A DNA stretch of 38,894 nucleotides from Nitratifractor sp. GTDB taxonomy: Bacteria; Campylobacterota; Campylobacteria; Campylobacterales; Sulfurovaceae. The stretch's first letter is position 1, and the number at the start of each line of letters is the position of its first letter. The translations under genes and the position numbers were made by a program. The notes below the pieces were generated by a model. It was given only the letters and a program-made list of their open reading frames with translations. It had not been told where the DNA came from and made no database searches. Of this stretch, positions 34,918 through 38,894 are shown one piece after another. The DNA lies in NCBI GenBank assembly GCA_015486995.1, contig WFQO01000162.1, forward strand, positions 1 through 38,894, in the 5' to 3' direction.

Positions 34918-35748
34918 GTGAATCGCCTCTTTGTCGTCGACAAGCCGATTTTTGTCTCTTCCAACCGCTATATGAACGTCATCAAGCGAAAATACGGCAC
35001 CAAAAAAGTCGGCTTTTCCGGGACGCTGGACCCTTTCGCCACCGGTTGCCTCATCGTCGCGACGGGGCAGTACACCAAACTTTTTCAGTATCTGGACAAA
35101 ACACCCAAAACCTACCGGGCGACTCTCTGGCTGGGAGCCGAATCGGCCAGCCTCGATCTTGAAAATATTTTAAATATCAGAGAAGTGCCGCGCACTGACG
35201 AAGAAAGTCTTCGAAAAATCCTCTCATCTTTGGAAGGGGAGCTGGAATATCTGCCCCCAAAATACAGCGCCAAAAAGATCGACGGGGAACGGGCATACCG
35301 ACGAATGCGAAACGGGGAAGAGGTCATGATGAAGTCTGTCCGCTCGAAAATTTACTCCTTGCGCCTTCTCCACTACCGCCACCCCTTTGTCACCTTCGAA
35401 GCCACTGTCAGTGAAGGGACCTACATCCGAAGCCTTGGAGCGATGATCGCCGATGCTCTGGGCCTCCCCGGAACTTTGAGTTCTCTCCGTCGCCTTCGGG
35501 AGGGAAAGTTCCGAATCGGCAAGCAGGAACCGCTCGACCCCCTCGACTACCTCGCTTTGCCAGAAAACCGCTACTATGGGGATCCCGAATGGCTCGAACT
35601 CGGCAAAAGACTCCTGCCCCGCTTTTTCGAAAAGCAGGAGAACGGCCTTTACGTCGTCGGCACGGAAAACTTTTTTTCCATTCTGGAGTTCAAAGAGGGT
35701 GAAATAAAGTACCGATTGAATCGGATCGAGAAGTATAGGGGAGGATGA
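34918..35748 (+). CDS. truB: tRNA pseudouridine(55) synthase (GTG start)
   Basis: MNRLFVVDKPIFVSSNRYMNVIKRKYGTKKVGFSGTLDPFATGCLIVATGQYTKLFQYL. Confidence 0.95.
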   Translation: MNRLFVVDKPIFVSSNRYMNVIKRKYGTKKVGFSGTLDPFATGCLIVATGQYTKLFQYLDKTPKTYRATLWLGAESASLDLENILNIREVPRTDEESLRKILSSLEGELEYLPPKYSAKKIDGERAYRRMRNGEEVMMKSVRSKIYSLRLLHYRHPFVTFEATVSEGTYIRSLGAMIADALGLPGTLSSLRRLREGKFRIGKQEPLDPLDYLALPENRYYGDPEWLELGKRLLPRFFEKQENGLYVVGTENFFSILEFKEGEIKYRLNRIEKYRGG

Positions 35749-35785
35749 ATGTTTTTCAGTCATAGGGATGATGCCTTCGGCATCG

Positions 35786-35813
35786 TTATTGGTTATTGGT
35801 TATTGGTTATTGG
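35786..35813. repeat. Heptamer tandem repeat (TTATTGG)x4
   Basis: Four perfect TTATTGG units, preceded by the palindrome GATGCCTTCGGCATC at 35770-35784. Confidence 0.95.
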
Positions 35814-35840
35814 GAGCGTTGCGCAGCAACACATACCTGA

Positions 35841-35901
35841 ATTCTCAATCCTCAATTCTCCATTCTCCATTAAAAATCTACCCACTACCCACTACCCACT
35901 A
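35841..35901. repeat. Composite heptamer repeat cassette (ATTCTCA)n + (CTACCCA)n, copy 2
   Basis: ATTCTCA-ATCCTCA-ATTCTCC-ATTCTCC, spacer ATTAAAAAT, then CTACCCA x3; same order and spacer as copy 1. Confidence 0.92.
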
Positions 35902-35907
35902 CTCTCT

Positions 35908-35939
35908 GATGGCCACCGGAGGGCCCTCCGATGACCATC
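35908..35939 (+). promoter_or_regulatory. 32-nt inverted repeat spanning the ispE ribosome-binding site and start codon
   Basis: GATGGCCACCGGAGGG|CCCTCCGATGACCATC, 14 of 16 positions complementary; ATG at 35931. Confidence 0.6.
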
Positions 35940-36707
35940 ACCGCCCCCGCCAAAGTCAACATTTTTCTCAAGATCACCGGACACCGCAACGGATACCACA
36001 CCCTGCTCTCCCGCTTTATGCAGGTCCCCGATCTCTACGATACGATCCGCTTCGTTCCCTGCGACTGCGAGACCTTCACCATCGAGGGCTGTCCCGGCGT
36101 CCCCAGAGAATTCAACACGATCTACAAAGCCTGGAAACTTCTCAACGAAACGACCGGTGACCTGGATCTTCTGGAGTTCTTCTATCATCACAAGGTGGTG
36201 GTACAAAAGCGTATCCCTTCCCAGGCGGGCCTGGGGGGCGGCAGCTCCGACGCGGGGGCTTTTATGCGGCTGGTTCATCGGGTCTGCGACCTCAAGATCG
36301 GCCTCGACGACTTGGCTGACCTGGGCAGCCGAATCGGTGCGGATGTACCTTTTTTCATTCACGATTATACCAGCGCCAATGTTTCGGGCTTCGGAGAGAT
36401 CGTCGAAGCTTTCGACGAAGTTCCCCTCCCCCTCGAAATTTACACCCCTCCGATAGGCTGCGACACCGCCGAAGTCTACAAAATTTTCAAAGAGCGCTTT
36501 TTACCGCAGATCGATCCGCTCTCTTTCCAAGGATGGGAAAAGCTCCCCTCCATCGATCTTCTCGATCGCATCGCGGATCCCCGCCTCCTCAACGATCTCT
36601 ACCCCGCTGCGCTTCTCGCCTGTCCCAAACTCCGGGAATACGAACGCCCCGGATGGTTCTTCAGCGGAAGCGGAAGCAGCTTCTTCCGTCCCTCCTCTTC
36701 CGGATAA
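35931..36707 (+). CDS. ispE: 4-diphosphocytidyl-2-C-methyl-D-erythritol kinase
   Basis: MTITAPAKVNIFLKITGHRNGYHTLLSRFMQV...KRIPSQAGLGGGSSDAGAFMRLV. Confidence 0.94.
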   Translation: MTITAPAKVNIFLKITGHRNGYHTLLSRFMQVPDLYDTIRFVPCDCETFTIEGCPGVPREFNTIYKAWKLLNETTGDLDLLEFFYHHKVVVQKRIPSQAGLGGGSSDAGAFMRLVHRVCDLKIGLDDLADLGSRIGADVPFFIHDYTSANVSGFGEIVEAFDEVPLPLEIYTPPIGCDTAEVYKIFKERFLPQIDPLSFQGWEKLPSIDLLDRIADPRLLNDLYPAALLACPKLREYERPGWFFSGSGSSFFRPSSSG

Positions 36708-36723
36708 CGACTCTAGAATTTCA

Positions 36724-37941
36724 TCAGAATTCGATCACCCCGTTTTTAAGAACATATTCGTTGCTAAAAAAGGGATCCCGCACCCCAAGCCTCCGATCCA
36801 TTTTCGGATCGATCTGTCGGTAGATCACTTTGTAGTTGATCAAATGTGTCCCCTTGGGAATTGTGAAGGTCTCGGCAACGCTTGCGTAGGGAGCCAGCCG
36901 GCTGTCCGGGCCTTTTTTCCTGGCCAGATGGGGAATCGTCTCCTCTCCCTCTGCATCGATCCAGTGAGCGGTATAGAGTTTACGCTGTTCGGAGATCTGT
37001 TTGCCGTCTTTTCCAAAAAAAGCGACACGAATCTCGAGATCTCTCAGTCCATATCCGGTTGGGACCTTGTGGGGAACCTGACTTTCTATCGAAACCGTCA
37101 GTTGATCTTTTTGCCGTTCTGCGGAAATCTTGAGATATTTTTCATAGATTTTGCTGTTGTCGATACTGGCAAAGAGATGATCTCGGACCAGACGCTTGAC
37201 CCGTCCGCCTTCCCCTCCGAAATTGGAGGCGATTCCCTTTTTCTTGCCGCTCATGTGACATTCGATGCACTGCGGTGCATTCGGATGCTCAGCTTTGGCC
37301 GTTTCATACTCTTTGCCGGTGCTGTAGACTTCAACTCCAAAATCGTTTGTATCACTGTAGTGACACACAAAACAGAGACGGTTGGGGTTGTTGACGAAGA
37401 ACTCCCGCTTTTGAGTCTTGTGATAGGGAGAGACGGCCCCTTCGAAGGGGCCGAACATGGTTCCCTGCGGTCCGAACTCCACCACATCAAATCCCCGTTT
37501 CCCACCCTCTTTGTCTAAATGGATTTTATCCACATTATGGCAGACGATGCAGTTGATACCATTTTTCATCGTCGGGGTCTTAAGCATCCGATCCACCGAT
37601 TGTTTGTCAATATCTAGCAGCAGTCCCAATTTATCCGCACTGTTGATCGACCGTTTTTCTATCCGGGGATTATGGCATTTCGCACACTCTACAACGATCT
37701 CCTCTTTGGTCTTCGTCATTTCGTGGGCCACAATGTAGTCAAGGGTTTTGTCATAAAGATCGTTTTTGGTGAAATGAGAATGAGCATGACGTGACGTCTG
37801 CCACTGTTTCGAGATGTCCGTATGACACGCTTCACAGTTTCTATTGGTCGCATAACGCGAATCGATCTTCTCCCCCTCCAGCAAATCCAAGCCCGCTAAG
37901 AGAGCGAGAGCGACGATAAACCATCTCTTTCCACCTCGCAT
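36724..37941 (-). CDS. Exported multiheme cytochrome c (five CXXCH motifs)
   Basis: CEACH, CAKCH, CIVCH, CFVCH, CIECH; signal-anchor N-terminus; C-terminal domain without heme motifs. Confidence 0.9.
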   Translation of the reverse strand: MRGGKRWFIVALALLAGLDLLEGEKIDSRYATNRNCEACHTDISKQWQTSRHAHSHFTKNDLYDKTLDYIVAHEMTKTKEEIVVECAKCHNPRIEKRSINSADKLGLLLDIDKQSVDRMLKTPTMKNGINCIVCHNVDKIHLDKEGGKRGFDVVEFGPQGTMFGPFEGAVSPYHKTQKREFFVNNPNRLCFVCHYSDTNDFGVEVYSTGKEYETAKAEHPNAPQCIECHMSGKKKGIASNFGGEGGRVKRLVRDHLFASIDNSKIYEKYLKISAERQKDQLTVSIESQVPHKVPTGYGLRDLEIRVAFFGKDGKQISEQRKLYTAHWIDAEGEETIPHLARKKGPDSRLAPYASVAETFTIPKGTHLINYKVIYRQIDPKMDRRLGVRDPFFSNEYVLKNGVIEF

Positions 37942-37960
37942 CGGCTCTTCCCTTTTCCTG

Positions 37961-37981
37961 CTATAATTTTTTCAATTATAG
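37961..37981. promoter_or_regulatory. Inverted repeat CTATAATT-N5-AATTATAG in the divergent cytochrome/smpB promoter region
   Basis: Perfect 8-bp arms, each containing TATAAT on opposite strands. Confidence 0.55.
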
Positions 37982-38024
37982 CCTATATAGCCGAAGAGGC
38001 ACAAAGAAAGAGAAATAACGGATC

Positions 38025-38486
38025 ATGGCCATCAAAATCATTGCTCGAAATAAAAAAGCACGACATGAATATGAAATTCTGGAAAAATATGAAGCGGGAA
38101 TCGAGCTCCAGGGCAGCGAGGTCAAAGCGCTGCGCCAGGGGCGGGTCAATCTCAACGACGCCTACTGCCGCTTCATCAAAGGCGAACTCTGGCTCCTCAA
38201 CGCCCATATCGGCCACCTGGAGACCGCCAACCGCCACTTCGCCCGGGAAGAACGGGCCCCACGTAAACTGCTGCTGCATAAAAAGCAGCTCCACTCACTC
38301 TACGGCAAAGTCAACAAAGAGGGGCTCACCATCGTCCCCCTGATGCTCTACTTCAACGAACGCAACCGGGCCAAACTCTCCATCGCCCTGGCCAAAGGGA
38401 AAAAACTCCACGACAAACGCGAAACCCTCAAACGCCGCACCCTCGATCGCGAAGCGGCCCAAGCGATGAAAAATCGGGGACTTTGA
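38025..38486 (+). CDS. smpB: SsrA-binding protein
   Basis: MAIKIIARNKKARHEYEILEKYEAGIELQGSEVKALRQGRVNLNDAYCRF. Confidence 0.97.
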   Translation: MAIKIIARNKKARHEYEILEKYEAGIELQGSEVKALRQGRVNLNDAYCRFIKGELWLLNAHIGHLETANRHFAREERAPRKLLLHKKQLHSLYGKVNKEGLTIVPLMLYFNERNRAKLSIALAKGKKLHDKRETLKRRTLDREAAQAMKNRGL

Positions 38487-38496
38487 TAGCAAACGC

Positions 38497-38894
38497 TTAT
38501 TGGATTTTGTTGCGTCGCAGTTCGTTACGCACCTTGCGGTAGAGGGCTTTGAGCCGGTGCAGGAGACCGCCTTCTCCGGCGGGAAGAAAGGCTTTGACTT
38601 TCTGCCAGATTCGGCGAAGGTCCGCCTTGAGACGATGAACCGCCGCCATGCTCTTGCGGTAGATTTCCCGGGATTTGAGCCAGGCGAGGAATGCCAGGAT
38701 TTTCTCGTAGGCCCAGGCGAACCAGGCAAAAGAGAGAAGCTGTTCGCGGCTGACGCCGAAGAGCCAGAAAGTAAAAGCGGCGATGGGGATCTTGAGCCCG
38801 TAGAGCAGGAGACCCGGCAAGAGCATCCCCTGGACGATCAAAACCCCCGCCGTCACCCCCGCCAGCTCCACTCCGCCGAAGAGCAGGACAAAAA
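38497..38894 (-). CDS. Membrane protein of unknown function, probably truncated at window edge
   Basis: Frame stays open to the window end (LFGGVELAGVTAGVLIVQGMLLPGLLLYGLKIPIAAFTFWLFGV...), basic C-terminal helix. Confidence 0.6.
   Translation of the reverse strand, partial: FVLLFGGVELAGVTAGVLIVQGMLLPGLLLYGLKIPIAAFTFWLFGVSREQLLSFAWFAWAYEKILAFLAWLKSREIYRKSMAAVHRLKADLRRIWQKVKAFLPAGEGGLLHRLKALYRKVRNELRRNKIQ

Noticed and set aside
34831-35901. CRISPR-like array
   Set aside because: Units are 7 nt with no unique spacers; tandem repeats, not repeat-spacer structure
34709-35934. Small ORFs 34709-34921, 34818-35162 and 35749-35934 with peptides such as NSQFSILNSQFSI, TRYPLPTTHYPL and VIGYWLLVIG
   Set aside because: Translations of heptamer repeats and REP-like DNA; heptads arise because 7-nt units cycle through all frames

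Overview
This 38.9 kb window looks chromosomal and most resembles a Campylobacterota genome (Sulfurovum/Nitratifractor-like; inferred from protein recall and gene order, not from a search). Housekeeping blocks: infB(partial)-ylxR-thrB-tsaB-like-lpxC, an M23 peptidase, nrnA-like DHH phosphoesterase-nadC-nadA, plsY-folB, fdxB-like ferredoxin-ppx/gppA, hisD, nrdB, fba preceded by PEB4/SurA-like genes, nth, a LysR regulator, UvrD/Rep helicase-truB-ispE, and smpB. The main accessory block is 8458-16581 on the minus strand: MacB/LolD-type ABC transporter, a divergent heme-copper-oxidase-I-like protein, a polytopic membrane protein, YceI, a metallophosphoesterase, a response regulator, a histidine kinase and a heme-binding-domain protein. 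A divergent CosR/HsrA-like response regulator/kinase pair lies next to it. Strongest observations: (1) a TTTCAT-N5-TTTCAT-N10-(-10) architecture upstream of three transcription units of this block, a probable local two-component regulon; (2) the oxidase-I-like protein keeps the heme-ligand-like histidines but lacks the HH pair of CuB; (3) heptameric short tandem repeats at several loci, including two copies of one composite cassette flanking truB, one of them where csrA is expected, plus a heptamer tract inside a coding sequence; (4) a 32-nt inverted repeat covering the ispE ribosome-binding site and start codon; (5) a PEB4-like duplicate whose parvulin domain is absent and which carries a LysM; (6) a CosR/HsrA-type regulator, an orphan in pathogens, with a canonical receiver and an overlapping kinase. 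No rRNA, tRNA, CRISPR array or transposase gene was recognised.
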